Shown here piece after piece: positions 21,997 to 31,938 of a stretch of 64,000 nucleotides of DNA. The notes beneath the pieces were generated by a model, which was not told where the DNA came from, did not search any database, and saw only the letters and a program-made list of their open reading frames with translations. The stretch lies in contig NZ_JAQMYP010000015.1 of NCBI RefSeq assembly GCF_028369295.1, positions 62,001 to 126,000 on the forward strand. The letters run 5' to 3'. Positions within the stretch are counted from its first letter, which is position 1. Every line of letters starts with the position of its first letter. Made by a program: the position numbers and the translations under genes. Source of the stretch: Streptomyces sp. HD. GTDB lineage: Bacteria > Actinomycetota > Actinomycetes > Streptomycetales > Streptomycetaceae.

Positions 21997-22156
21997 GGCA
22001 CATTTCATGGGGTCCATTCGGGTGACGCACCGTCAAGGTCGCCTGGCGGCACGGGTAGGACATCACCCGAAAGAACCAGTCAAATCCACCGATGTAGTAC
22101 GACGTTCCACTGTTCGATACTGCCACTGTGGGCGTGTCGCGCCGAGGTGACGCGAA

Positions 22157-22193
22157 AAGGCCGACCCGGCGCGTTCGGCGCCGGGTCGGCCTT
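22157..22193 (-). terminator. argG terminator
   Basis: The perfect 16-bp stem AAGGCCGACCCGGCGC / GCGCCGGGTCGGCCTT with loop GTTCG lies 27 bases past the argG stop. Confidence 0.85.
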
Positions 22194-22219
22194 CTCGATG
22201 TCCGTACCCTCGTGGTGGG

Positions 22220-23674
22220 TCAGTCCGTGCCGGACTCCATCGCGGCGCGGTCCAGGGCGCGGTCCTCCTCGGAGACCTCGCCGCGGGAGGCGATGGCCTC
22301 GGCGCCGCCCTCGGGCAGCTCCGGCATCGTGCCGATCAGGCCGGTCGCGGCGGCCTGGGAGGCGCCGACGGTGGGGCTGCCGGTGCCGATCAGGCCGAGG
22401 CCGACGTACTGCTCCAGCTTGGCGCGCGAGTCGGCGATGTCGAGGTTGCGCATGGTGAGCTGGCCGATCCGGTCCACCGGGCCGAACGCCGAGTCCTCGG
22501 TGCGCTCCATGGAGAGCTTGTCCGGGTGGTACGAGAATGCCGGGCCGGTCGTGTCCAGGATCGAGTAGTCCTCGCCGCGCCGCAGCCGGAGGGTGACCTC
22601 ACCGGTGACGGCGGCGCCCACCCAGCGCTGCAGCGACTCGCGGATCATCAGCGCCTGCGGGTCCAGCCAGCGGCCCTCGTACATCAGGCGACCGAGACGC
22701 CGGCCCTCGTTGTGGTACTGGGCGAGGGTGTCCTCGTTGTGGATCGCGTTCACGAGGCGCTCGTACGCCGCGTGCAGCAGGGCCATGCCGGGGGCCTCGT
22801 AGATGCCGCGGCTCTTGGCCTCGATGATCCGGTTCTCGATCTGGTCGGACATGCCCAGGCCGTGGCGGCCGCCGATGGCGTTGGCCTCCATCACCAGGTC
22901 GACGGGGGAGGCGAACTCCTTGCCGTTGACGGTGACCGGACGGCCCTGCTCGAAGCCGATCGTCACGTCCTCGGGGGCGATCTCGACCGACGGGTCCCAG
23001 AACCGGACGCCCATGATCGGCTCGACGGTCTCGACGCCGGTGTCCAGGTGCTCCAGGGTCTTGGCCTCGTGGGTGGCACCCCAGATGTTGGCGTCCGTGG
23101 AGTACGCCTTCTCCGTTGAGTCCCGGTAGGGCAGGTTGTGGGTGACCAGCCACTCCGACATTTCCTTGCGGCCGCCGAGCTCGGTCACGAACGCCGCGTC
23201 CAGCCAGGGCTTGTAGATCCGCAGGTTCGGGTTGGCGAGCAGGCCGTAGCGGTAGAACCGCTCGATGTCGTTGCCCTTGAAGGTCGAGCCGTCGCCCCAG
23301 ATCTGGACGTCGTCCTCAAGCATCGCCCGCACCAGCAGCGTGCCGGTGACGGCACGGCCCAGCGGCGTGGTGTTGAAGTACGCCCGCCCGCCGGAGCGGA
23401 TGTGGAACGCGCCGCAGGTGAGCGCGGCCAGGCCTTCCTCGACCAGCGCGGCACGGCAGTCGACCAGACGCGCGACCTCGGCGCCGTAGGTCTTGGCACG
23501 GCCGGGCACCGAGGCGATGTCGGGTTCGTCGTACTGGCCGATGTCAGCGGTGTAGGTGCACGGGACGGCGCCCTTGTCGCGCATCCAGGCGACCGCGACC
23601 GAGGTGTCGAGACCGCCCGAGAAGGCGATGCCGACGCGCTCGCCGGTGGGGAGGGAGGTGAGGACCTTGGACAT
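22220..23674 (-). CDS. argG: Argininosuccinate synthase
   Basis: This 484-residue enzyme joins citrulline and aspartate with ATP to make argininosuccinate, the penultimate step of arginine synthesis. The ATP-binding loop IAFSGGLDTSVAVAWM is at the N-terminus. TYTADIGQYDEPD, DVQIWGDGSTFKGNDIERFYRYG and NAIGGRHGLGMSDQIENRIIEAKSRGIYEAPG are strongly typical. The length fits the longer E. coli-like class, not the about 400-residue actinobacterial ArgG class. That, and its place between murA2 and acnA, suggests a relocated or second copy. I chose ATG 23674 (MSKVLTSLPTGERV); two upstream in-frame starts lie within the operator. Sequence resembling ARG boxes covers the promoter, pointing to ArgR repression. 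Confidence 0.93.
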   Translation of the reverse strand: MSKVLTSLPTGERVGIAFSGGLDTSVAVAWMRDKGAVPCTYTADIGQYDEPDIASVPGRAKTYGAEVARLVDCRAALVEEGLAALTCGAFHIRSGGRAYFNTTPLGRAVTGTLLVRAMLEDDVQIWGDGSTFKGNDIERFYRYGLLANPNLRIYKPWLDAAFVTELGGRKEMSEWLVTHNLPYRDSTEKAYSTDANIWGATHEAKTLEHLDTGVETVEPIMGVRFWDPSVEIAPEDVTIGFEQGRPVTVNGKEFASPVDLVMEANAIGGRHGLGMSDQIENRIIEAKSRGIYEAPGMALLHAAYERLVNAIHNEDTLAQYHNEGRRLGRLMYEGRWLDPQALMIRESLQRWVGAAVTGEVTLRLRRGEDYSILDTTGPAFSYHPDKLSMERTEDSAFGPVDRIGQLTMRNLDIADSRAKLEQYVGLGLIGTGSPTVGASQAAATGLIGTMPELPEGGAEAIASRGEVSEEDRALDRAAMESGTD

Positions 23675-23681
23675 AGGAAGA

Positions 23682-23710
23682 GTATGCATCAATACGCATG
23701 GTCATGCAAA
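23682..23710 (-). promoter_or_regulatory. ARG-box-like operator of argG
   Basis: On the minus strand the region reads TTTGCATGACCATGCG then TATTGATGCATAC. It holds repeated TGCAT half-sites like those bound by the arginine repressor in streptomycetes, and lies directly upstream of the start. Confidence 0.55.
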
Positions 23711-23793
23711 GGGGGTGCGTGAGTCCAGTGCCGCACATCACTTGGGGGGCGTCGATCGGGGGTGGATGAGCCGCCTCTGACACACGACAGGGA

Positions 23794-23816
23794 GGCCGGG
23801 CATGACCATCCCGGCC
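23794..23816. other. Short GC hairpin in the argG-acnA spacer
   Basis: GGCCGGG and CCCGGCC pair around CATGACCAT. It is a 7-bp stem of unknown role, a weak terminator at best. Confidence 0.35.
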
Positions 23817-23830
23817 CCATGTACTAGAGT

Positions 23831-23848
23831 TATCTCGACATCGAGATA
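23831..23848. promoter_or_regulatory. Perfect 18-bp palindrome upstream of acnA
   Basis: TATCTCGACATCGAGATA has 8-bp arms with a CA centre and lies about 145 bp before the aconitase start. It has the form of a dimeric regulator site; the regulator is not identified. Confidence 0.6.
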
Positions 23849-23905
23849 TCTGCCGAGGCGCACCCGTAGCCGCACGCCCTCGTCGAGTCCGACGCTAAGG
23901 GTTAC

Positions 23906-23924
23906 CTAACTTAGCCTTACCTTA
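23906..23924. promoter_or_regulatory. Iron-box-like site (DmdR/IdeR type) before acnA
   Basis: On the minus strand TAAGGTAAGGCTAAGTTAG matches 14 of 19 positions of the DtxR-family consensus TTAGGTTAGGCTAACCTAA. It lies 69 bp before the aconitase GTG. Confidence 0.55.
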
Positions 23925-23992
23925 GCGGATCGGCCAAGATGCCGTGGCGGCAGGATCGTGGTGGTACGCGCACATCAATGAAGGAGACTGTC

Positions 23993-26710
<2,718 letters not shown>

Positions 26711-26754
26711 GCGATCGAGCAGGCGGTACGGAACGGCAGTTCAGTACGGCGGTC

Positions 26755-26790
26755 GAGGGCCGCATCCCCGGTGACGGGGGTGCGGCCCTC
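26755..26790 (+). terminator. acnA terminator
   Basis: GAGGGCCGCA and TGCGGCCCTC form a 10-bp stem, extended inside by CCCC/GGGG with a mismatch, 44 bases after the stop. Confidence 0.75.
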
Positions 26791-26878
26791 GCCGTGTCCG
26801 CGTGAAGAAACCCCAGGTCATCACCCACCCTCAGGTAGAGCACAGGCCTCCCTCAGCGGACGCGGACAGGATCGGGAC

Positions 26879-27091
26879 ATGACCGCAACCGCAGGGTCCC
26901 GAAACGGCCGCGTCCGCGTGCTCGTCGTCGACGACGAGCACGCGCTCACCGACGTACCCGACGGGATGCAGCGCGGACTGCTGCGCCGGGCACGGGGCGA
27001 GCGGTCCCGGACCGACAGCAGCCGGACGCCGCTGCGCCACGCCGTGCGCGGCCCGAGCTGCACCATCGGGCCGGTGGAGGACGGCAGATGA
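26879..27091 (+). pseudogene. Collapsed OmpR-type response regulator
   Basis: The 70-codon frame starts normally (RVRVLVVDDEHALTD, the first strand and acidic pocket of a receiver domain). It then jumps to RTPLRHAVRGPSCTIGPVEDGR, which resembles the C-terminal hairpin of a winged-helix domain (normally TVRGVGY-like). The phospho-acceptor aspartate, most of the receiver and the DNA-recognition helix are absent; a full protein would be about 225-240 residues. It overlaps the histidine kinase start as ATGA, the arrangement expected of an intact pair. I call it a deletion pseudogene. It could still be translated as a small protein. Confidence 0.65.
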
Positions 27092-28104
27092 ACACCCACC
27101 CGCGCCCGAGCCTGCGCACCCACCCGCGCCCGAGCCTGCGCATCCGCCCGCGCCTGAGACTGCGCATCCGCTCCATACGCACCCGCCTCCTGGTCTCCGT
27201 CACCGCCGCCCAGGTCTCCCGGGCACCGCTCGACCGGGGCGAGGTCACCGGCATTACCCGGGTCCCGGCCTCGGACACCGACCCCGGCAGCGAGATCGGC
27301 CAGGTCGGCGCAGCGCTCAACCGGATGATCGACCACGTCGAGTCCTCCGCGACCGCCCGCCAACGCGCCGAGGAGCGCATGAGCCGCTTCCTGTCCGACG
27401 CCGGCCACGAACTGCGCACCCCGCTCGCCTCGATCGCCGGCTACGCGGAACTCATGAACCGTGGCACCGGCAAGAGCGAGTCGGTGCTCGCCTGGCGCCG
27501 CGTCTCGGCGGAGTCGGCGCGCATGACGGGCCTGGTCGAGGACCTCTTGCTGCTGGCCCGTCTCGACGAGGGACGACCGCCGCAGTCCGTCGAGGTGGAC
27601 CTCGCGGCGGTGGTCGTGGAGGCGCTGTGGGGCGCGCGGGCCGCCGGGGGTGGGCACGACTGGCAGCTCGAACTCTGCCTGGACGCAGAGCCGTTGGTCG
27701 TCGGCGACGAAAGGCAGCTCCACCAGGTGGTGGTCAACCTGCTCGCCAACGCGCGCGTGCACACTCCGGCCGGCGCAACGATCGTGGCCACGGTGGAGGC
27801 ACGGCACGCGGGCCGGGTTGTGGTCCGCGTCCGGGACGGTGGCCCCGGTATCCCGCGGGCCCTCCTTCCGACGGTCTTCGAACGCTTCACCCGCGCCGAC
27901 GCCTCCCGCACACGTGCCGACGGCATGGAGGGCGGCTCCGGGCTGGGCCTGGCCGTCGTCGCGGCGATCACGGCGGTGCACGGCGGCCGTATCGCCGTAC
28001 AGAGCGAACCGGGCCGGACCGAGTTCACGGTCGAGCTGCCATCGGCGACCGAGGGTCACGCACATGATCGACCCACGAGTCTCGTGCCCATGAACTTGCC
28101 TTGA
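27088..28104 (+). CDS. Histidine kinase lacking its sensor region
   Basis: This 338-residue protein has a HAMP-like segment (SRAPLDRGEV to NRMIDHVESS, about 43-86), a HisKA dimerisation helix with His107 in FLSDAGHELRTPLASIAGYAEL, and an HATPase domain with N box (VVNLLANARVHTP), G1 (VRDGGPGIP) and G2 (GGSGLGLAVV). Usual members of this OmpR-coupled group are about 480 residues with two transmembrane helices and an extracellular loop. Here RTRLLVSVTAAQ, the start of the first helix, is joined directly to the HAMP segment. The kinase core is intact but soluble and has no sensor. The N-terminus is an Arg-rich 8-residue repeat encoded by 24-bp DNA repeats. Its partner regulator is also collapsed. 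Confidence 0.75.
   Translation: MNTHPRPSLRTHPRPSLRIRPRLRLRIRSIRTRLLVSVTAAQVSRAPLDRGEVTGITRVPASDTDPGSEIGQVGAALNRMIDHVESSATARQRAEERMSRFLSDAGHELRTPLASIAGYAELMNRGTGKSESVLAWRRVSAESARMTGLVEDLLLLARLDEGRPPQSVEVDLAAVVVEALWGARAAGGGHDWQLELCLDAEPLVVGDERQLHQVVVNLLANARVHTPAGATIVATVEARHAGRVVVRVRDGGPGIPRALLPTVFERFTRADASRTRADGMEGGSGLGLAVVAAITAVHGGRIAVQSEPGRTEFTVELPSATEGHAHDRPTSLVPMNLP
27094..27165. repeat. 24-bp repeats at the kinase N-terminus
   Basis: Units of CACCCGCGCCCGAGCCTGCG type occur twice exactly and once diverged. They encode THPRPSLR, THPRPSLR and IRPRLRLR. Confidence 0.8.
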
Positions 28105-28328
28105 AACCATGGTACTTGGGCCAACTGCAACGCAATCAGGTTCTCCGGAAGCTAACTTGGGAATGCAGTCAGTGGGCCGTCGGGCCTGCGGATGCCGTGT
28201 GTCATCGCTCGGGTGCCGTGTGCGGTGCCCAGCCCTGGCGTGGGGGTATTCGCCTGCGGTAGTGCACAAACGTCCACTAACATGGATGAGCACCGTTTCA
28301 GGCGCATCGGGGGAGCAGGAGGGCCGAG

Positions 28329-28529
28329 GTGGTGCATAAGGGGAAACCCTTGTGGCGCAAGAGCAGCTTATGCGGCAATGAGAACGAGTGCGTGGAGGTC
28401 GCCGTGGGGGAGGGCCGAGTGCTTGCGCGCGACTCCAAGAAGCCGAAGCGTTCGCCGCTGTGCTTCACCACCCCCGCCTGGACGGAGTTCCTACTTGCGT
28501 TGACGCAGGGGGAGCTGGACGGCCTGTGA
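28329..28529 (+). CDS. DUF397 family protein
   Basis: This 66-residue protein has the DUF397 hallmarks: WRKSSLCGNENECVEVAV near the start, then VLARDSKKPKRSPLCFTTPAWTEFLLAL. In streptomycetes these small proteins are almost always paired with an XRE/DUF5753 regulator, acting as an antagonist or partner (as in BldB/AbaA-like and WhiJ-type systems). The matching regulator lies 0.7 kb downstream on the opposite strand. The GTG start follows GCAGGAGGG; a second GTG three bases on is equally possible. Confidence 0.85.
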   Translation: MVHKGKPLWRKSSLCGNENECVEVAVGEGRVLARDSKKPKRSPLCFTTPAWTEFLLALTQGELDGL

Positions 28530-28568
28530 CGTTCTGGACAAGCCATCGGCGGTAGGTAGGGGGCCTCT

Positions 28569-28862
28569 ATGGGTGCCGAGGCATCTTCAGTTCAATACTC
28601 GGGCAACGGTGGACGGAAGCGGTATGCGGGTGTGAGCGGAGCCGTCGCCTTCTCTCTCAGTGCCGGCGTGCTGGCGACGCTGGCCGCCGCTCTTGCATCC
28701 CTGCTGGTCGACAGTGTCCTCGTCAAACGGATGCTGTGGGTGGCCGTGGCCGTGGCCGTGGCCGTCGGTGCGGGAGTGTGGCGGGCCGGATGCGCCGCTA
28801 TGACGTCCCTACCTGATTCTGATCGCCGTCCGCAGGGTTCGCGGACGAGTTCTCCGGGGTAG
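28569..28862 (+). CDS. Small two-helix membrane protein, hypothetical
   Basis: The 97-residue frame has two predicted membrane segments (GAVAFSLSAGVLATLAAALASLL and MLWVAVAVAVAVGAGVWRAG). Its tail overlaps the 3' end of the convergent gene by 65 bp. TAGGTAGGGGG provides a plausible ribosome-binding site. I do not recognise a family. The repeated VAV stretch comes from a GTGGCC slippage tract. It may be real but small and lineage-specific. Confidence 0.5.
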   Translation: MGAEASSVQYSGNGGRKRYAGVSGAVAFSLSAGVLATLAAALASLLVDSVLVKRMLWVAVAVAVAVGAGVWRAGCAAMTSLPDSDRRPQGSRTSSPG

Positions 28863-29220
28863 CGTCCGCGGCTTGACGCCGCTTCAGTATCCGCTTCCCC
28901 CACCGGGCGACCAAGCCGGTGATGCCGGACGTCACCAGGAATGTGGCGGCGACAGTGCCGATCCGCGACCAGGGCAACTTGAGCTCACCGGCTGCCTGGA
29001 CGACGAGGACCACTGCCCCGACCACGACGATCAGCGCGACCAGGCACAGCAGTCCGATGCGGGTCACGAGCTGGATCTTTATGGCGCCGCGGGCGTTGTC
29101 TATCGCTATGAGCCTCCGTGTCTGCGCTTCGTCCTGTATGGCTTGCAATTTGACGTCTTCGTCACTGGTTGCCCCGGCGAGTACGTTCTGCAGGCCTTGC
29201 CATATCGACCTGAAGACCAC
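28798..29220 (-). CDS. Two-helix membrane protein, hypothetical
   Basis: This 140-residue protein has a charged N-terminal helix (EDVKLQAIQDEAQTRRLIAIDNARGAIK), two membrane segments (LLCLVALIVVVGAVVLVVQAAG and VAATFLVTSGITGLVARWG) and a hydrophilic tail. It starts at GTG 29220 with GGGAGGACCAAC before it. It sits 45 bp downstream of the XRE regulator in the same direction, so the two are likely co-transcribed. The function is not known. Confidence 0.65.
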   Translation of the reverse strand: MVFRSIWQGLQNVLAGATSDEDVKLQAIQDEAQTRRLIAIDNARGAIKIQLVTRIGLLCLVALIVVVGAVVLVVQAAGELKLPWSRIGTVAATFLVTSGITGLVARWGKRILKRRQAADATPENSSANPADGDQNQVGTS

Positions 29221-29265
29221 GTTGGTCCTCCCCCTGGCTTCACCACCAGAAATGGCACCGCGGAT

Positions 29266-30126
29266 CTAGCGGGCCGCGAGGTCTTGCTTAATGTGACCGA
29301 TCAGGTCGAGTGACTCGGTCTCGCCGAGCGCCAGATGCGTGATCGTCTGGAAGCACTCCTGGTAACGGGCCAGCAGTTCCAGGTCTTCGCCGCCGGTCAT
29401 GCTGCCCGCGGCGTGCTCCAGATACAGCAGATCGTCGTCGTCGGGGAAGCCCAACAGGACGAAGCTGCCCAGCGTGCTGTAGTGGGCCCCGGCCTCGAAA
29501 GGCAGGACGCGGATCGTGATCCCGTCCCGTGTGCCGAGGTCGAGCAACTGCTGCAACTGCTCGCTGAGTACCGCCTTTCCGCCGATCTGCCGCCGCACCG
29601 CGGCCTCGTCCAGGATGAAGGTGGCGTCGGGGCCGGCGGATCCGTCGAACATTCTCGTCCGCCGTTCCATCCTCAAGCCCACCACCCGCCCGGTCCGTTT
29701 GGGGGTCAGGCCACGCGGGGTGAGTAGCGCCTCGGCGTACCCGGGGGTCTGCAAGTGCCCGGGAACGACGATGGGGTGATACGTCTGAAGTGACGTCGCC
29801 GCGCTCTCGTACCCCAGGTACTGGGCGTACTGCGGTGTGACGACGTCGTGGTACTTGGACCACCAGCTGGGTCCTTTGCTCCCTCGGGCCGCCTCCTCCA
29901 GTTCGTGCACCGTGGACGGGGCGGTGACGCCGTACAGCGTCAGCAGCGCCCGCAAGTCGCTCACGGACACGCTGACGGTTCCGGTTTCCACCCGGATGAG
30001 CTTGGACTGCGACCACTCCACCCGCTCGGCGGCCTCACGCTGGGTCAGACCGGTGGCTTCGCGCGCCTGCCGCAAGGCAAGGCGCAGCTTGCGCCGGTTG
30101 AGGCTGGGGTCCACGGGGGAAGTCAT
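29266..30126 (-). CDS. XRE family regulator with DUF5753 domain
   Basis: This 286-residue protein has an N-terminal helix-turn-helix (LRQAREATGLTQREAAERVEWSQSKLIRVETG, residues about 16-50). A DUF5753 domain follows, with WWSKYHDVVTPQYAQYLGYESAA, LQTPGYAEALLT and the typical LPFEAGAHYSTLGSFVLLGFPDDDDLLYLEH. This is the WhiJ-like class, usually encoded with a DUF397 protein that modulates it; one lies nearby on the other strand. ATG 30126 is chosen because GAAGGAG lies 7 bases upstream. The target promoters are unknown but probably local. Confidence 0.9.
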   Translation of the reverse strand: MTSPVDPSLNRRKLRLALRQAREATGLTQREAAERVEWSQSKLIRVETGTVSVSVSDLRALLTLYGVTAPSTVHELEEAARGSKGPSWWSKYHDVVTPQYAQYLGYESAATSLQTYHPIVVPGHLQTPGYAEALLTPRGLTPKRTGRVVGLRMERRTRMFDGSAGPDATFILDEAAVRRQIGGKAVLSEQLQQLLDLGTRDGITIRVLPFEAGAHYSTLGSFVLLGFPDDDDLLYLEHAAGSMTGGEDLELLARYQECFQTITHLALGETESLDLIGHIKQDLAAR

Positions 30127-30701
30127 CGCCGCTCCTTCATCCGTGCACGTACCCTGATGTCTGTCAGCCATGCACAGAAAGTTCCTAGCTCTTGGCACCC
30201 TTCATTATGCATCGCGCAAAAAGGATAGAGCTGATTGCTGCTGGCTGATTGCAGGCTGGTGCCGGTGGTGTGCGGCTGGGGTGCGGAGGCGGCGTGAGCT
30301 GCACCGCTGTCACGACTCCCCACTCATCGCAGGAACGGTCGGGACGGCGTTTGTGCTCCCGGGGGACGCTCTGTGGCGTCAGGTCGTGGAAGCAAGGGGG
30401 CTCAACCGGCGCACGAATCCGTTGACGGCGCGTCAAAATGCGCCGGGCGCAAGAAACCTGGACCGCTCTGTGCTCCGGGCAACCTCGCACCCGGCATCGC
30501 CAGGGTCGCACCCGCCCGGTGGGGCTCTTGTGCGTCCAGGCGTTTACAACTGTGGCGCACGGCGCTACTTTCCGAACCAAGTGGAGGTGGGAGCGCTCCC
30601 ATGCGGTGGACCGGAACCCGCCGCCGGGCCGCTCCCACCCCATGCATCCGCCCGCACATGTATCCGTACGGCCCGCTCTTGAAGGAACGGATTCATCTGT
30701 C
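30127..30701. other. Gene-poor 575-bp spacer between the XRE and LPMO genes
   Basis: No supported gene lies here. The first 120 bases are unusually AT-rich for this window and should hold the XRE promoter. The second half contains the CebR box of the LPMO gene. Open frames on both strands look like GC-bias shadows. Confidence 0.6.
30588..30601. promoter_or_regulatory. CebR operator
   Basis: TGGGAGCGCTCCCA is the exact 14-bp palindrome bound by CebR, the cello-oligosaccharide-responsive LacI-type repressor of cellulose use in Streptomyces. It lies 100 bp before the LPMO start. Confidence 0.85.
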
Positions 30702-31793
30702 ATGATCCTGACAAAAGTGCGAAGTGCATCTCCGCCCCGTCGATTAACCCTCCCCACCCGCGCCAGGGCCCTCTTCCTCGTCCTGGTCTCCCTGCTCGCG
30801 ACCATCCCGGCCATGGCTCTCGTCATGAGCGCCGGCGGTCGGGCGGAGGCCCACGGCACCCCCATGAAGCCCGGCAGCCGCACCTTCCTGTGCTGGCAGG
30901 ACGGGCTGACCGACACCGGTGAGATCAAGCCGGTCAACCCGGCGTGCCGGACGGCCCAGCAGGTCAGCGGGACCACGCCGTTCTACAACTGGTTCTCCGT
31001 GCTCCGCTCCGACGGTGCCGGCCGCACCCGCGGTTTCGTGCCCGACGGTGAGCTGTGCAGCGGCGGCAACACCAACTTCACCGGCTTCAACACGCCCAGC
31101 AAGGACTGGCCGCTCACCCATCTCACCTCGGGCGCGACGGTCGACTTCTCGTACAACGCCTGGGCCGCGCACCCGGGTTGGTTCTACGTCTACATCACCA
31201 AGGACGGCTTCGACCCGACCCGGACCCTCACCTGGGACGACATGGAGGAGCGGCCCTTCCTCTCCGTCGACCACCCGCCGCTCAACGGATCCCCGGGCAC
31301 GGTCGAGGCCAACTACTCCTGGACAGGAAAGCTTCCTGACAACAAGTCGGGGCGCCACATCATCTACATGGTCTGGCAGCGCTCCGACAGTCAGGAAACC
31401 TTCTACTCCTGCTCCGACGTCGTCTTCGACGGCGGCAACGGCGAGGTGACCGGCGTCAAGGAGCCCGGCAACCCGACCGACCCGGTACCCGGCAAGTGCT
31501 CCGCCACCCGCCGTACGACCGGCAGTTGGACGGGCGGCTACCAGTCCGAGGTGACCGTCACCAACACCGGCGACGTCCCCATGCTCGGCTGGATGGTCGA
31601 CTGGACGCTCCCCGCCGGCCAGAAGGTCGAGAGTCTCTGGAGCGGCAACGCGACCTACAACGGCCAGGCCGTGATGGTCCACAACTCCGACTGGAACGGT
31701 TCCCTGAGTCCAGGTCAGACCGCGACATTCGGCTACGTCGTCTCCGGCTCCGGCGGAGACAGCGCGACAACCCTGCCCTGCCGGGTGGGCTGA
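30702..31793 (+). CDS. Lytic polysaccharide monooxygenase (AA10) with CBM2
   Basis: This 363-residue secreted copper enzyme cleaves crystalline polysaccharide oxidatively. The signal peptide ends at AEA, exposing His51 (HGTPMKPGSRTFLCW) as the first copper ligand; the second is His157 in WAAHPGWFYVYITKDG. The catalytic domain runs about 51-250, ending with WQRSDSQETFYSCSDVVFDGGNG. A proline/glycine linker and a family 2 carbohydrate-binding module (about 262-363; CSATRRTTGSWTGGYQSEVTVTNTG) follow. The pattern matches cellulose-active enzymes like CelS2. A CebR box upstream fits induction by cello-oligosaccharides. ATG 30702 has GAAGGA 15 bases before it, which is a weak site. Confidence 0.92.
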   Translation: MILTKVRSASPPRRLTLPTRARALFLVLVSLLATIPAMALVMSAGGRAEAHGTPMKPGSRTFLCWQDGLTDTGEIKPVNPACRTAQQVSGTTPFYNWFSVLRSDGAGRTRGFVPDGELCSGGNTNFTGFNTPSKDWPLTHLTSGATVDFSYNAWAAHPGWFYVYITKDGFDPTRTLTWDDMEERPFLSVDHPPLNGSPGTVEANYSWTGKLPDNKSGRHIIYMVWQRSDSQETFYSCSDVVFDGGNGEVTGVKEPGNPTDPVPGKCSATRRTTGSWTGGYQSEVTVTNTGDVPMLGWMVDWTLPAGQKVESLWSGNATYNGQAVMVHNSDWNGSLSPGQTATFGYVVSGSGGDSATTLPCRVG

Positions 31794-31808
31794 ACCGGCG
31801 TACGGCCC

Positions 31809-31844
31809 GGACCCGGTGGGCGACGGCTCTGACTCACCGGGTCC
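31809..31844 (+). terminator. LPMO terminator
   Basis: GGACCCGGTG and CACCGGGTCC form a 10-bp stem with a 16-base loop, just after the LPMO stop. Confidence 0.6.
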
Positions 31845-31938
31845 GCGGCGCCGGAGGCGTGTCAGATGAGTGATTGACAGGGAAACAAACTGATAACAGG
31901 GGGCAACTCCCAGGGGGTTCGGCGTGGTCTAGCCCCGC

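Noticed and set aside
30123..30682. Open frames on both strands in the XRE-LPMO spacer
   Set aside because: They lack ribosome-binding sites and homology and cross the CebR operator.
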